From positions 29,883 through 93,882 of the forward strand of contig JAHBWG010000029.1 in assembly GCA_019637095.1 (NCBI GenBank): a stretch of 64,000 bases of DNA, in the 5' to 3' direction. Positions 16,619-24,913 of the stretch are shown in pieces. The notes under the pieces are model-generated. The model had not been told where the DNA came from. It saw only the letters and a list, made by a program, of their open reading frames with translations, and ran no database searches. The position numbers and the translations under genes are program-made. Position 1 is the stretch's first letter. Each line of letters opens with the position of its first letter. Origin of the DNA: Sandaracinaceae bacterium (GTDB lineage Bacteria; Myxococcota_A; Polyangia; Polyangiales; Sandaracinaceae).

Positions 16619-17983
16619 GTGCACGCTCGACTCGGCAACTACGAGCTCGTCCGAAAGATCGCGGCGGGCGGGATGGCGGAGATCATGCTCGCCCGGCAGT
16701 GGGGCGAGGCGGGGTTCTTTCGCGACGTCGTCATCAAGCGGCTGTTCACGCACCTGGCCGAGCACGAGCGTCAGCTCCGCATGTTCCTCGACGAGGCGCG
16801 GCTCCTCTCGCTGCTCGCGCACCCGAGCATCCCGCAGGTGTACGAGGTCGCGTACGAGAAGCCCTACTGGTACATCGCGATGGAGTACGTCGAGGGGCTG
16901 ACCGTCGCGGACCTCTGGCGGCTCGGCGCCAAGTCCGGTCAGCTCATGCCGATGAACGTCGCGCTCGCGGTCGTCGTGCAGGCGTGCGAGGCGCTCCATC
17001 ACGCGCACGAGCGTCACGATCGCGCGGGGCGCGCGCTGCGGATCGTGCACCGCGACGTGACGCCGCAGAACATCATGCTGACCCGCGACGGCGTGGTGAA
17101 GCTGATGGACTTCGGCGTCGCGGCGACCTCGGCGCGCAAGGACACCGAGGCCGGCGCGGTGCGCGGGACGTTCGCCTACATGGCGCCCGAGCAGGTGCGC
17201 GGCCGGCCCCTCGACAAGCGCGCGGACGTGTTCGCGCTCGGCGTCGTGCTGTACGAGCTCACCACGGGCACGCGACTGTTCCGCGGCAACGACGTCCAGA
17301 TCATGACGGCGGTCGTCGAAGAGGACGCGCCTTCGCCTTCGACGCGCGTCCCCGGCTACCCCGCGGACCTCGAGGAGATCGTGCGCTCCGCGCTCGCGCG
17401 CGATCGGAGCGCGCGCATGCCGAGCGCGGCGCACCTCGCGAGCTACCTCGAGGAGCTCGCCATGCGCAACGGCATGCTCATCGGCCCGCGCGCGATCGCG
17501 CGCTACTTCGCGCAGGTGGCGCCGGCCGAGCCGATCCACGAGGAGTCGCTCGGCATCGTCGAGCGCCCGCAGCCGCGGCTGGAGGTCGTGCCGGACTCGG
17601 AGTCCCGGGCGGTGTGGGGGCCCGAAGACGACTCCTTGCCCGAGATCGACGAGCGCGCGCTGCTCGACGACCTCCAGCTCCTGAGCGTCCCGACCGACCT
17701 CCACGAGGGGCGGCCCTTCGAGGACTCGGACACGACGGGCCGGCAGGATCTCGCGGTGCTCGACGCGCTGCTCGACGACATCGGCGCGGAGCCCGAGGAC
17801 GAGGTCGACGAGCACGAGGTGGTCGACGTGACGGGCGACGAGCCGGGCCTCGTGCTCGAGGACCTCGCCGAGGACGCTGGCCGTCCCGTGTTGCTCCTCG
17901 ACGAGGCGTCCCGCAAGAGCTCGCGCCCCCGCGGCGACGACTACATGAGCGAGCTCGAGCGCAGGCTCGCCGAAGAGGATTGA
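16619..17983 (+). CDS. Hanks-type serine/threonine protein kinase, soluble
   Basis: A 454-residue kinase. The Gly loop IAAGGMAEIML is at residues 14-24, the ATP-anchoring Lys40 in VVIKR, the catalytic loop HRDVTPQN at 144-151 with catalytic Asp146 and Asn151, DFG at 164-166, and the activation segment ends with GTFAYMAPEQ. The catalytic-loop Lys is replaced by Thr in VTPQN, a variant I associate with myxobacterial PknB-like kinases. The C-terminal 170 residues are acidic and low-complexity with no membrane helix, so the kinase is cytoplasmic. It starts at GTG 16619; TATGGT (16602-16607) lies 11 bases upstream. It diverges from the metalloprotease operon. Confidence 0.92.
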   Translation: MHARLGNYELVRKIAAGGMAEIMLARQWGEAGFFRDVVIKRLFTHLAEHERQLRMFLDEARLLSLLAHPSIPQVYEVAYEKPYWYIAMEYVEGLTVADLWRLGAKSGQLMPMNVALAVVVQACEALHHAHERHDRAGRALRIVHRDVTPQNIMLTRDGVVKLMDFGVAATSARKDTEAGAVRGTFAYMAPEQVRGRPLDKRADVFALGVVLYELTTGTRLFRGNDVQIMTAVVEEDAPSPSTRVPGYPADLEEIVRSALARDRSARMPSAAHLASYLEELAMRNGMLIGPRAIARYFAQVAPAEPIHEESLGIVERPQPRLEVVPDSESRAVWGPEDDSLPEIDERALLDDLQLLSVPTDLHEGRPFEDSDTTGRQDLAVLDALLDDIGAEPEDEVDEHEVVDVTGDEPGLVLEDLAEDAGRPVLLLDEASRKSSRPRGDDYMSELERRLAEED

Positions 17984-18026
17984 GCGCTGGGCTCGATGGC
18001 GCGCTCGACCGCGCAGTCTTCGAGGC
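17984..18026. repeat. Dispersed repeat copy, kinase-lipoprotein gap
   Basis: The 42-bp gap between the kinase stop and the lipoprotein stop contains CTCGATGGCGCGCTCG at 17992-18007, identical to 25663-25678 in the pilP-pilQ gap. The resemblance extends over flanking bases: CTGG before it and GTCTTCGA after it also recur at 25658-25695. Confidence 0.5.
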
Positions 18027-18266
18027 TCACGGGCGCGGATCGATCGGAGCGCCCTCGCCGGGGCACGGGCGGATCAGCGAGCGACCCGCCTCGCAGAAGC
18101 CGGAGACACACAGCCGCAGCGCCCCACAGGTCGCGCCGGGGTTGCAGTCGTCGAGCTGCTCGCACGGCGTCCCGGTCCCTGGTCCCGGCGCCTCCGGCGT
18201 CCGCGGGCAGCCGCTCAGGGTGAGCGCGGCGAGCGCGGCGAGGGCGAGTGGGATGGAGCGTCGCAT
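18027..18266 (-). CDS. Small Cys-rich lipoprotein
   Basis: A 79-residue lipoprotein. A basic N-terminus (MRRS) and hydrophobic core end in LSGC, a strong lipobox, so mature protein begins at Cys20. The short mature part is Pro/Gly-rich then Cys-rich, with CEQLDDCNPGATCG and CVSGFCEAG resembling one copy of the Cys-rich repeats in the metalloprotease at 14581. It lies between the kinase and the sigma-54 activator and appears to be transcribed alone, with TACATT (18281 to 18276, minus strand) nine bases before the ATG. Function unknown. Confidence 0.7.
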   Translation of the reverse strand: MRRSIPLALAALAALTLSGCPRTPEAPGPGTGTPCEQLDDCNPGATCGALRLCVSGFCEAGRSLIRPCPGEGAPIDPRP

Positions 18267-18312
18267 CGCGCCTCGAATGTAGCAGCGCTCGCGGCGGGCT
18301 GCCCCGTATCGT

Positions 18313-20856
18313 CTACAGGATCCCGTACTCCTTGAGCCGCCGGTAGAAGGTACGTCGCGCCATCCCGACCTCCTTGGCCGCGCGCACGCGGTTCCATCCG
18401 CTCGACTCGAGCGCCTCCAGGATGCGGAGCTTCTCGGTGTCCTTGTACTCGTCGACGGTGGCCGGCGGCGCCGCGCCCGCGCTCGGTGTCGCTTGCGCCA
18501 GGGCGCGCTCGAGCCTCGGGGGCAGCGGGAGGCTCGCGCCGTCGTCGCCGAGCGCGAGGTCGTCCGGCTGGATCAGGTCACCCTCGGCCATCACCCACGC
18601 GTTCAGGAGCAGGTGCTCGAGCTGACGGACGTTGCCGGGCAGCGGGTGCGTCAGGAGGCGGGTGACCGCGTCGCGCGAGATGCGCTTGGCGGGTAGCCCG
18701 TCACGCTTCGCGAAGGTCGCGAGGAAGTGGTCGCACAAGAGCGGGATGTCCTCGGCGCGCTCGCGCAGGGGCGGCAGCCAGAGCTCGACCACGTTCAGCC
18801 GGTAGTAGAGATCCTCGCGGAATTCGCCCCGCTCGACGAGGCGGGAGAGCGACTTGTTCGACGCGGCGATCACCCGCACGTCGACGTCGATCTCGTCGTC
18901 GCTGCCGACCGGGCTCACCCGCCGCTCCTGGATCACGCGGAGCAAGTCGATCTGCATCTTGGGCGGCATGTCGCCGACCTCGTCGAGGAAGAGCGTGCCG
19001 CCCGAGGCCTTCACGAGGACGCCCGCGCGGTCGCGATCGGCGCCGGTGAACGCGCCGCGGACGTGCCCGAAGAGCTCGCTCTCGAGCAGCGCCTCCGGGA
19101 TCGCGGCGCAGTTCACGGCGACGAACGGCTGGCTCGAGCGCGTGCCGCTGAAGTGGATGGCGCGCGCGATGAGCTCCTTGCCGGTCCCGCTCTCCCCCTG
19201 GATGACGACGGGCACCGTGGCGTCGCACACGCGATCGATGATGGCGAAGACGCGGCGCATCCGCTCGCTCCTGCCCACGATGCCGTGCCGGTCGTGCGCC
19301 TTGCGGAGGGCGTCACGCGCGCGCACGAGATCGGTCCTGGCCTCCTCGAGCTCCACCGTCTTGGCGTCGAGCAGCCGCTCGATCTCCTCGTTCGCTTGCG
19401 CGAGCTCGCGGTTGGTCGCCTCGAGCTCCGCGCGCCGCGCCTCGATGCTCGCGAGCAGGCGCGCGTTCTCGAGCGCGATCGCCGCCTGATCCGCGAAGGC
19501 GAGCAGGAGGTCGAGGTCGGCCTCGCCGAATCGACCGCGGCGCATCCGGTGCTCGAGGTACAGCACGCCGACCGCGCCCGAGCGGCCCCGGATGGGCAGG
19601 CACGCGACGGACTTGAGCATGAGCTTGTGGACCGAGACGTACTCGCTCAGCCGATGATCCGTCCGCGCGTCGACGGTGAGGATGGGCTCGCCATCGATGA
19701 GCACGGCCTCCGCGATCGAGCGGCTGAACGCGACGTGCGGGTCGTCCGGGCGCGCCGCGTCGCGGACGGTGTGCGGGAGCAGCTGTCCGCGCTCGTCGGT
19801 CAGAAGGACGAAGCCGCGCTCGGCGCCCGACAGCTCGATCGCCGAGTCGGTGATGCGCTCGAGGAGGCGGTCGAGATCCGTCTCCGACGCGAGGCGCTTG
19901 AGGATCTCGAGCAGGCGCCCGAGCCGCCCGTCGGCGAGCGGATCGCTCGCGCGCGGGGGGAGGGCGGCGCGGTCGGTCTCCCCCGCCGCGCGCCGCCGCG
20001 CCGTGCGCCGCCGCGCGTCCTCCCAGAAGCCCTCGCGGTGCTCCCGGGACAGCGCGGTCGCGATCGCCTCGAGGACCTCCACCGCGCGCTCCCAACGCTT
20101 GCGCGCGAGCAGCTCGCCGCCGCGCTGCTCGTGCAGGCGCGCCGCCGCCGCGTGGAGCTGCCAGCCGAGCTCGCGGCCCGGATCGCGGGCGCCATCGACC
20201 AGCCGCTCGAGCTCGCGCAAGGCTCCGTCGAGATCGCCCGTCGCGCCGCGCGCGCGCGCGAGGAGGAGATCGAGCCGCGGACGCAGGCGCTCCTCGCGCG
20301 CGCCCTCGACGTGGTCGCGCGCGTCGGCGAGCCGCGCGGCGGCGGCCGACGCGTCGACCGGCCCGTCGCGATCGAGCAGCGTCTCCGCGGCGTCGAGGGC
20401 CGTCTCCGCGAGCGCGCCGGCCGCGCCGGGGACGTCGCGCAGCCACCCGATCGCCTCGTCGTAGCGATGGAGCGCGGTGTCCGTGTCGCCCGTGGCCGCG
20501 GCGGCGCGGCCGAGCGTGCGGGCCGCCACCGCGCGCGCGTCCGCGGGCGCGCGGCGATCCTCGAGGACCGCGTGTGCCCCCTCGATCGCCGCGTTCGACT
20601 GGCCCAGCCACTGCTGGAGCTCGGCGCGCTGCGCGCGGGCGCGGGCCGCCTCCGCGGGCTCGTCCTCCTCGGCGGCCCGCCGCAGGGCCTCGTCGAGCGC
20701 GGCCAGCGCGCTCCGCCAGGACTCGCGCGCGACGTGCACCCGGGCGAGCGCGCAGCACGTCGCGGCGCTGCGCGGCTCCTCCGTGTCGAGGCACGCGAGG
20801 GCCTCGTCGAGCGCCCCCCGGCGCCACGCGTCATCGAAGCCGAGTGCGTCGTCCAC
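18313..20856 (-). CDS. Sigma-54-dependent activator with TPR and GAF sensor domains
   Basis: About 847 residues. The N-terminal 300 residues are Ala-rich TPR-like helices. A GAF domain (about 310-470: SAIELSGAERGFVLL, ACLPIRGRSGAVGVLYL) follows, then a coiled-coil linker. The AAA+ domain carries Walker A GESGTGKE, the sigma-54 contact loop GAFTGA and Walker B GGTLFLDEVGDM. A Fis-type helix-turn-helix ends the protein (RVRAAKEVGMARRTFYRRLKEYGI). It should activate RpoN promoters when the sensor part binds a ligand or partner. I start it at GTG 20856, since a TACGGT -10-like site (20886 to 20881) lies between it and the alternative GTG at 20907. The target genes are not evident. Confidence 0.93.
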   Translation of the reverse strand: MDDALGFDDAWRRGALDEALACLDTEEPRSAATCCALARVHVARESWRSALAALDEALRRAAEEDEPAEAARARAQRAELQQWLGQSNAAIEGAHAVLEDRRAPADARAVAARTLGRAAAATGDTDTALHRYDEAIGWLRDVPGAAGALAETALDAAETLLDRDGPVDASAAAARLADARDHVEGAREERLRPRLDLLLARARGATGDLDGALRELERLVDGARDPGRELGWQLHAAAARLHEQRGGELLARKRWERAVEVLEAIATALSREHREGFWEDARRRTARRRAAGETDRAALPPRASDPLADGRLGRLLEILKRLASETDLDRLLERITDSAIELSGAERGFVLLTDERGQLLPHTVRDAARPDDPHVAFSRSIAEAVLIDGEPILTVDARTDHRLSEYVSVHKLMLKSVACLPIRGRSGAVGVLYLEHRMRRGRFGEADLDLLLAFADQAAIALENARLLASIEARRAELEATNRELAQANEEIERLLDAKTVELEEARTDLVRARDALRKAHDRHGIVGRSERMRRVFAIIDRVCDATVPVVIQGESGTGKELIARAIHFSGTRSSQPFVAVNCAAIPEALLESELFGHVRGAFTGADRDRAGVLVKASGGTLFLDEVGDMPPKMQIDLLRVIQERRVSPVGSDDEIDVDVRVIAASNKSLSRLVERGEFREDLYYRLNVVELWLPPLRERAEDIPLLCDHFLATFAKRDGLPAKRISRDAVTRLLTHPLPGNVRQLEHLLLNAWVMAEGDLIQPDDLALGDDGASLPLPPRLERALAQATPSAGAAPPATVDEYKDTEKLRILEALESSGWNRVRAAKEVGMARRTFYRRLKEYGIL

Positions 20857-20937
20857 GCGGCCAACCCTGACACACGGCGCACCGTAGCACAAGACGGCAC
20901 GTGTCACGCGGTGGCACAGCGCGCCAGGCCGCGCCGG

Positions 20938-21951
20938 TCAGCCCTCTTCCGCCTCGTCGTGGTCGTGATCGTCGTTCGCACGTTCGGCGGGCGGCGGGGC
21001 GCGGCGCGGGCGTGGGAGCCCGGTGCTCGCCGCCTCCTCCTCGCTCGCGTCGGCGGGGGGGGCGTCGCCCGGTCGCTGATAATCCGGGGCCTCGCCCGGC
21101 GCCGACCAGTCGACCCAGTAGGTCGCGCGGTCTCGCACGTCGAGGTGGATGAAGTGGCTCCGGGGGTAGTAGCCGACGCCGACGTTCGGGAAGCTCGCGC
21201 GGAGGTAGTCGCGGAGGTCCGTGTTCGGGACGCCGCGGACCCTCAGGTCGAGCGCGTTGCCCGCGATGTGCTGGCTCGTCTCGCGGGTGTAGCCGCCGGC
21301 CGGGCGGTAGCCGCTCACGATGGTGATCTCGCGGCCGCCGAAGTGGTCGGAGACGCGCGCGAGGATCTCGATGAGGCGCGGCGGCGGCAGCGGGCCGGAG
21401 TCGGCCCGGTTGCGCGGGTTCGTCCGCATGAGCTCCTGCAGTGACCGTCGGGCAGCGCTGCGTGCGCGCCCGCGGCTGTCGAGCAGGCGCACCCGCACCC
21501 TTCGATCCCCGGCGCGGCGATAGAGGCGCGCGACCCCTGGGCTGCGCGGGCGCCCCCAACGCCGCGCCGCCGTCTCTTGCTCCTGGATGGACGCGAAGCC
21601 CGGGAGCTGGAGGCGCTGCCCGAGGCGAAGGCTGTCGCCGCTGAGCCGGTTCAGGCGCTGCAGATCCGTCACCGAGCACCCGTTCTGGCGCGCGATGCTC
21701 GCGAGCGTCTCGCCGTGCCCGACGTAGTGGATCCCGCGCTCGGGCACCCGCAGCGTCATCCCGGGGCGGAGCTGCGCGTCGCGACGGAGCTGGTTGGCGG
21801 CGGCGAGGTTGTCGACGCTCACCTCGTAGCGGGCCGCGATGCGCGCGAGGCTCTGACCGGGGCGCACGGTGTGCTCCCGCTGCGCGGAGGCGCCGCCCGG
21901 GATCCCGAGCACGACGAGGGCCGCGACGGCCAACCAACTGCGGAGCTGCAT
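20938..21951 (-). CDS. Secreted LysM and DUF882 (M15-like) peptidoglycan protein
   Basis: About 337 residues. The ATG at 21951 opens a signal peptide (WLAVAALVVLGIPGGASA). Two LysM repeats follow (HTVRPGQSLARIAARYEVSV and IHYVGHGETLASIARQNGCSV), which bind peptidoglycan. The C-terminal domain matches the DUF882/YcbK M15-like carboxypeptidase fold: ITIVSGYR, SQHIAGNALD with metal-type His and Asp, and HFIHLDV. It should act in the periplasm or cell surface, either cutting peptide cross-links or binding cell wall. The tail is Asp/His-rich (NDDHDHDEAEEG). An ATG 14 codons earlier would place an Arg-rich extension before the signal, so the later ATG is preferred. Confidence 0.85.
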   Translation of the reverse strand: MQLRSWLAVAALVVLGIPGGASAQREHTVRPGQSLARIAARYEVSVDNLAAANQLRRDAQLRPGMTLRVPERGIHYVGHGETLASIARQNGCSVTDLQRLNRLSGDSLRLGQRLQLPGFASIQEQETAARRWGRPRSPGVARLYRRAGDRRVRVRLLDSRGRARSAARRSLQELMRTNPRNRADSGPLPPPRLIEILARVSDHFGGREITIVSGYRPAGGYTRETSQHIAGNALDLRVRGVPNTDLRDYLRASFPNVGVGYYPRSHFIHLDVRDRATYWVDWSAPGEAPDYQRPGDAPPADASEEEAASTGLPRPRRAPPPAERANDDHDHDEAEEG

Positions 21952-22039
21952 CGGGCGGTGGACAGAGGTAAGCCGACGCGCGCGCGCGCGCAAGGCGGCG
22001 ATCGCGCCTCGCCTCTCGGCATGGCCGGAAGTTAGTGTT

Positions 22040-22058
22040 AGTTATGTATGAATTAACT
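22040..22058. promoter_or_regulatory. Inverted repeat in AT-rich regulator upstream region
   Basis: AGTTA (22040-22044) and TAACT (22054-22058) form a 5-bp inverted repeat spaced by nine bases, inside a stretch from about 22031 to 22080 that is markedly AT-rich for this window. The spacing of about 14 bp from arm start to arm start fits a dimeric HTH operator. It lies 60 bp upstream of the XRE regulator gene. Confidence 0.4.
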
Positions 22059-22077
22059 GCAATTTGCCTACTATTTC

Positions 22078-22108
22078 TTGACGATTAGCCGAAAGCTGTC
22101 CATACGAT
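22078..22108 (+). promoter_or_regulatory. Candidate promoter for the XRE regulator
   Basis: TTGACG (22078-22083) and TACGAT (22103-22108) are separated by 19 bp, slightly long for sigma-70. Transcription would begin near 22115, six bases before ATG 22121. A second possible pair is TTGCCT (22064-22069) with TACTAT-like bases close by, so the exact promoter is uncertain. Confidence 0.4.
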
Positions 22109-22120
22109 GTGCACGCGACG

Positions 22121-22447
22121 ATGGAGCACGAAGAACAGCCGGCGCCGCCCACGCCCCCCGCTGCGACCTCCGAGCCGCGTGCCCCGGAGGGCACCGCCGG
22201 GAGCGACTCGCGGGCGTCCGAGGGGGCCGGCTCGGGCGCGGGCTCGCACCCGAACAACGTCCGCCAGATGCGCGTCGAGCGCATGATGTCGAAGGCGGAG
22301 CTCGCGCGGCGCGCGAACGTCTCGGTGCTGACCATCGATCGCGTCGAGAAGGGTTACGGCTGCCGCATGGACACCAAGCGGAAGATCCTCGGCGCCCTCG
22401 GGCTCAGCCTCGGGGACCGGGTCCGCGTGTTCGGCGACGAGCCCTGA
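22121..22447 (+). CDS. XRE-type helix-turn-helix transcriptional regulator
   Basis: A 108-residue DNA-binding protein. The N-terminal 45 residues are Pro/Ala/Glu-rich and disordered. A single HTH_3-type domain follows (VRQMRVERMMSKAELARRANVSVLTIDRVEKG), with the recognition helix around VLTIDRVE, and a short tail LGLSLGDRVRVFGDE. GTG 22109 is an alternative start, but the -10-like TACGAT overlaps it, so ATG 22121 is preferred. It lies 113 bp before pilM on the same strand, so it may regulate the pil genes or itself through the inverted repeat at 22040. There is no sensor domain. Confidence 0.85.
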   Translation: MEHEEQPAPPTPPAATSEPRAPEGTAGSDSRASEGAGSGAGSHPNNVRQMRVERMMSKAELARRANVSVLTIDRVEKGYGCRMDTKRKILGALGLSLGDRVRVFGDEP

Positions 22448-22560
22448 GGCGGCTGGCGCGGTCTGGTCGCGGTCTGTCGAAAATTCGCGCCGCGCTCCTC
22501 GGTTGGGCGACCCTTCGAACGCCATGTCATCCTGACTGACGTGGTGGACGGGTAGGACGG

Positions 22561-23616
22561 ATGTCCGAGGGCAACAATCTGGTCGGCGTCGACATCGGGT
22601 CGAGCTCCATCAAGGTCGCCGAGCTGAAGGAGAAGCGCGGCGGCGCGCGCTCTCTCCAGTACTTCGGGTTCCACCCGCTGCCGAGCGAGACGATCGTCGA
22701 CGGCCACATCATGAACTCGGGCGCGATCGTGGAGGGTCTGCAGAAGCTCTTCCACAAGCAGAAGCGTCGCGACGTCGCGCTGCGCGTGAGCGGCCACTCC
22801 GTGATCATCAAGAAGATCACGATGCCGCAGATGACGACCGCGGAGCTCGAGGAGCAGATCACGTGGGAGGCGGAGCAGCACATCCCCTTCGATCTCGCCG
22901 AGGTCGAGATCGACTGGAACGTGCTGAGCCAGCGCGCCGACCAGGGGCAGATGGACGTGCTGCTCGTCGCCGCGAAGAAGGAAGAGATCAACGACCTGAC
23001 GCAGCTCGCCATCGAGGCGAAGCTCAAGCCGCGCGTCGTCGACCTCGACGCCTTCACCGTTCAGAACGCGTTCGAGGCCGGCTACGGCGCGCCGCCGCCG
23101 GATCAGACGATCGTGCTCATCCACGTCGGCGCGTCGCTGACGACGCTCAACATCCTCGCGGAGGGGACGACGTCGTTCACGCGCGACATCGCGAACGGTG
23201 GCAACCAGATCACCGAGGAGATCCAGCGCGCGCTCGGGATCAGCGCCGAGGAGGCCGAGGCGTACAAGTGCGGGGGCGACGGGCGCGGCCTCGTCCCCCG
23301 CGAGGTGCCCGAGGTCATCTCGCAGGTCGTCGATCAGCTCGCCGGCGAGATCCAGCGCTCGCTCGACTTCTACCTCGCGACGAGCGGCGGCGGCGACGTC
23401 AGCCGCGTGCTCGTCTCGGGCGGCACCGCCAACATCCGCGCGCTGCTCGACGCGATCGAGCGGCGCTGTCGCGTCCCCGTCGAGCCGCTCGACCCGATGC
23501 GCGTCGCGCAGCCCGAGGGCAAGCGCGCGGATCTCGCGCTGCTGCAGGCGCGCGCGGCGCAGGCCACCGTGGCGATGGGGCTCGCGCTCCGCAAGGACCG
23601 GGAGAAGCGCGCATGA
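22561..23616 (+). CDS. pilM: Type IV pilus inner-membrane platform protein PilM
   Basis: A 351-residue actin-like ATPase-fold protein. The phosphate-1 region NLVGVDIGSSSIKVAEL is at residues 6-22, the family MPQMTTAELEEQITWEAEQ block near 90-108, and the phosphate-2-like region IVLIHVGASLTTLNIL near 183-198. It sits in the cytoplasm, binds the PilN N-terminus and links the alignment complex to the motor. It is the first gene of the pilMNOP run; the ATG at 22561 follows a modest ribosome binding site (GGTAGGACGG). Its stop overlaps the pilN ATG (ATGA). The downstream order pilN-pilO-pilP-pilQ is the conserved one, and the family assignment is clear. Confidence 0.95.
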   Translation: MSEGNNLVGVDIGSSSIKVAELKEKRGGARSLQYFGFHPLPSETIVDGHIMNSGAIVEGLQKLFHKQKRRDVALRVSGHSVIIKKITMPQMTTAELEEQITWEAEQHIPFDLAEVEIDWNVLSQRADQGQMDVLLVAAKKEEINDLTQLAIEAKLKPRVVDLDAFTVQNAFEAGYGAPPPDQTIVLIHVGASLTTLNILAEGTTSFTRDIANGGNQITEEIQRALGISAEEAEAYKCGGDGRGLVPREVPEVISQVVDQLAGEIQRSLDFYLATSGGGDVSRVLVSGGTANIRALLDAIERRCRVPVEPLDPMRVAQPEGKRADLALLQARAAQATVAMGLALRKDREKRA

Positions 23617-24257
23617 TTCGCATCAACCTCCTCCCGAAGGCCCGCAAGCAGGCGAGCGCGCAGACGGGCGGCATCCAGGGCTGGCTGATCGGCTACGCGG
23701 CCGCCGTCGCGATCACCGTCGTCGTCGTCGGGTTCATCTACGTCGGCAAGGAGCGGGAGCTGAACGAGCAGCTCGCGCAGAACGCCGAGCTGAACCGGGA
23801 GATCACGCGCCTCGAGCAGCAGTCCGCCAACATCGACCAGGTCCGCGCGCAGATCGAGCAGAGCCGGCAGCTCGAGACGGTGGTGAACGACCTCCAGCGC
23901 GCGCGGTACGGGCCGACCGCGGTGCTCATGGAGCTGTCGCGCATCCTGAGCCTCGGCGGCGGCCCGACGGTGGATCCGCAGCGCCTCGAGGAGATCCGGC
24001 ACCAGAACCCGCTCGCGTCGTTCAACCCCGGCTGGGAGCCGCGCCGGCTCTGGATGCGCTCGCTCACCGAGGAGGAGCGGCGCTGCACCATGACCGGGAC
24101 CGCGCGCACCAACGAGGACATCGCCGAGCTGCTCCGCCGCCTGGCGCTGAGCGATCGGTTCACCAACGTCGTGCTCGTGCGCACGCAGGGCGTCGAGGAC
24201 CAGCGCACCCGCCTGCTCCTCATCGAGTTCGAGCTCACCGCGGAAGTGATCTACTGA
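23613..24257 (+). CDS. pilN: Type IV pilus assembly protein PilN
   Basis: A 214-residue inner-membrane protein. It opens with the PilM-binding motif MIRINLLP (residues 1-8, equivalent to the INLLP of PilN), then a membrane helix at about 25-47, a coiled coil (to about 100) and a periplasmic ferredoxin-like domain with TGTARTNEDIAELLRRLA and VVLVRTQG. PilN pairs with PilO to form the periplasmic alignment ring under the secretin. The ATG overlaps the pilM stop (ATGA) and the stop codon overlaps the pilO ATG (TGATG), so stoichiometry is probably set by coupled translation. Confidence 0.92.
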   Translation: MIRINLLPKARKQASAQTGGIQGWLIGYAAAVAITVVVVGFIYVGKERELNEQLAQNAELNREITRLEQQSANIDQVRAQIEQSRQLETVVNDLQRARYGPTAVLMELSRILSLGGGPTVDPQRLEEIRHQNPLASFNPGWEPRRLWMRSLTEEERRCTMTGTARTNEDIAELLRRLALSDRFTNVVLVRTQGVEDQRTRLLLIEFELTAEVIY

Positions 24258-24913
24258 TGGCGAAGCCGGCGAAGAAGCAGGGCACCGGGGCGGGCGAGTC
24301 GTTCGCGCGCCTCCCGGCAGCCGGGAAGGCGGGGATCGGGATCGGGCTGATCGCGGTGCTGGTCGCGGGGTACTACTTCGCGCTGCACCTCAGCCTCGAC
24401 GAGGAGCTCGAGTCCGCGGTGGCGCAGCACGGACAGCTCCGGCAGCGCATGACGCGCGCGCAAGCGCAGAACGCGGAGTATCTGCGGCTGCGGATCGAGC
24501 TCGAGCAGCGCCAGGGGCTCGACCAGGCGAACCTGCGCGCGCTGCCGGCCGAGGCGGAGACCGCCTCGTTCCTGCAGGACCTCAACCGCCTCGCCGAGCT
24601 GAGCGGGCTCGACATCCGCTTGGTGGAGCCCCGGCCGGAGGAGAGCGCGGAGCACTACCTGCGGCTCCCGGTGCGTCTGCAGCTGCGCGGCAAGTACCAC
24701 CAGATCGCGCGGTTCTTCTACAACGTCAGCCGGCTCGATCGCCTGATCAGCATGGAGAACATCCAGCTCGGGCAGCCTCAGCGCAGCGCGCGCGAGGCCC
24801 AGGTGGACGAGGTGATCATCAGCGTCGAGGTGCTGGCGACGACCTTCCGGCGTACGCCTTCGGCCGAGGCGCAGGCGGCTGCGCCGGCAGCCCAACCGAG
24901 GGCAGGCACATGA
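24257..24913 (+). CDS. pilO: Type IV pilus assembly protein PilO
   Basis: A 218-residue inner-membrane protein. A membrane helix at about 28-46 follows a short cytoplasmic N-terminus, then a coiled-coil region rich in Gln/Arg/Leu (about 50-100) and a C-terminal ferredoxin-like domain with FLQDLNRLAELSGLDIRLVEP and ARFFYNVSRLDRLISMENIQL, which is the PilO core. It forms heterodimers with PilN in the periplasm. The ATG sits inside the pilN stop (TGATG) and the stop overlaps the pilP ATG (ATGA). The C-terminal 20 residues are Ala/Pro-rich and probably disordered. Confidence 0.92.
   Translation: MAKPAKKQGTGAGESFARLPAAGKAGIGIGLIAVLVAGYYFALHLSLDEELESAVAQHGQLRQRMTRAQAQNAEYLRLRIELEQRQGLDQANLRALPAEAETASFLQDLNRLAELSGLDIRLVEPRPEESAEHYLRLPVRLQLRGKYHQIARFFYNVSRLDRLISMENIQLGQPQRSAREAQVDEVIISVEVLATTFRRTPSAEAQAAAPAAQPRAGT

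Noticed and set aside
16564..16638. Extending the metalloprotease upstream to 16638
   Set aside because: It would overlap the divergent kinase start and bury the lipoprotein signal behind 25 extra residues.
20857..20907. Upstream start (GTG 20907) for the sigma-54 activator
   Set aside because: It lies upstream of a TACGGT -10-like site (20886-20881), has no ribosome binding site, and adds a Cys-rich stretch; 20856 has AGGG upstream.
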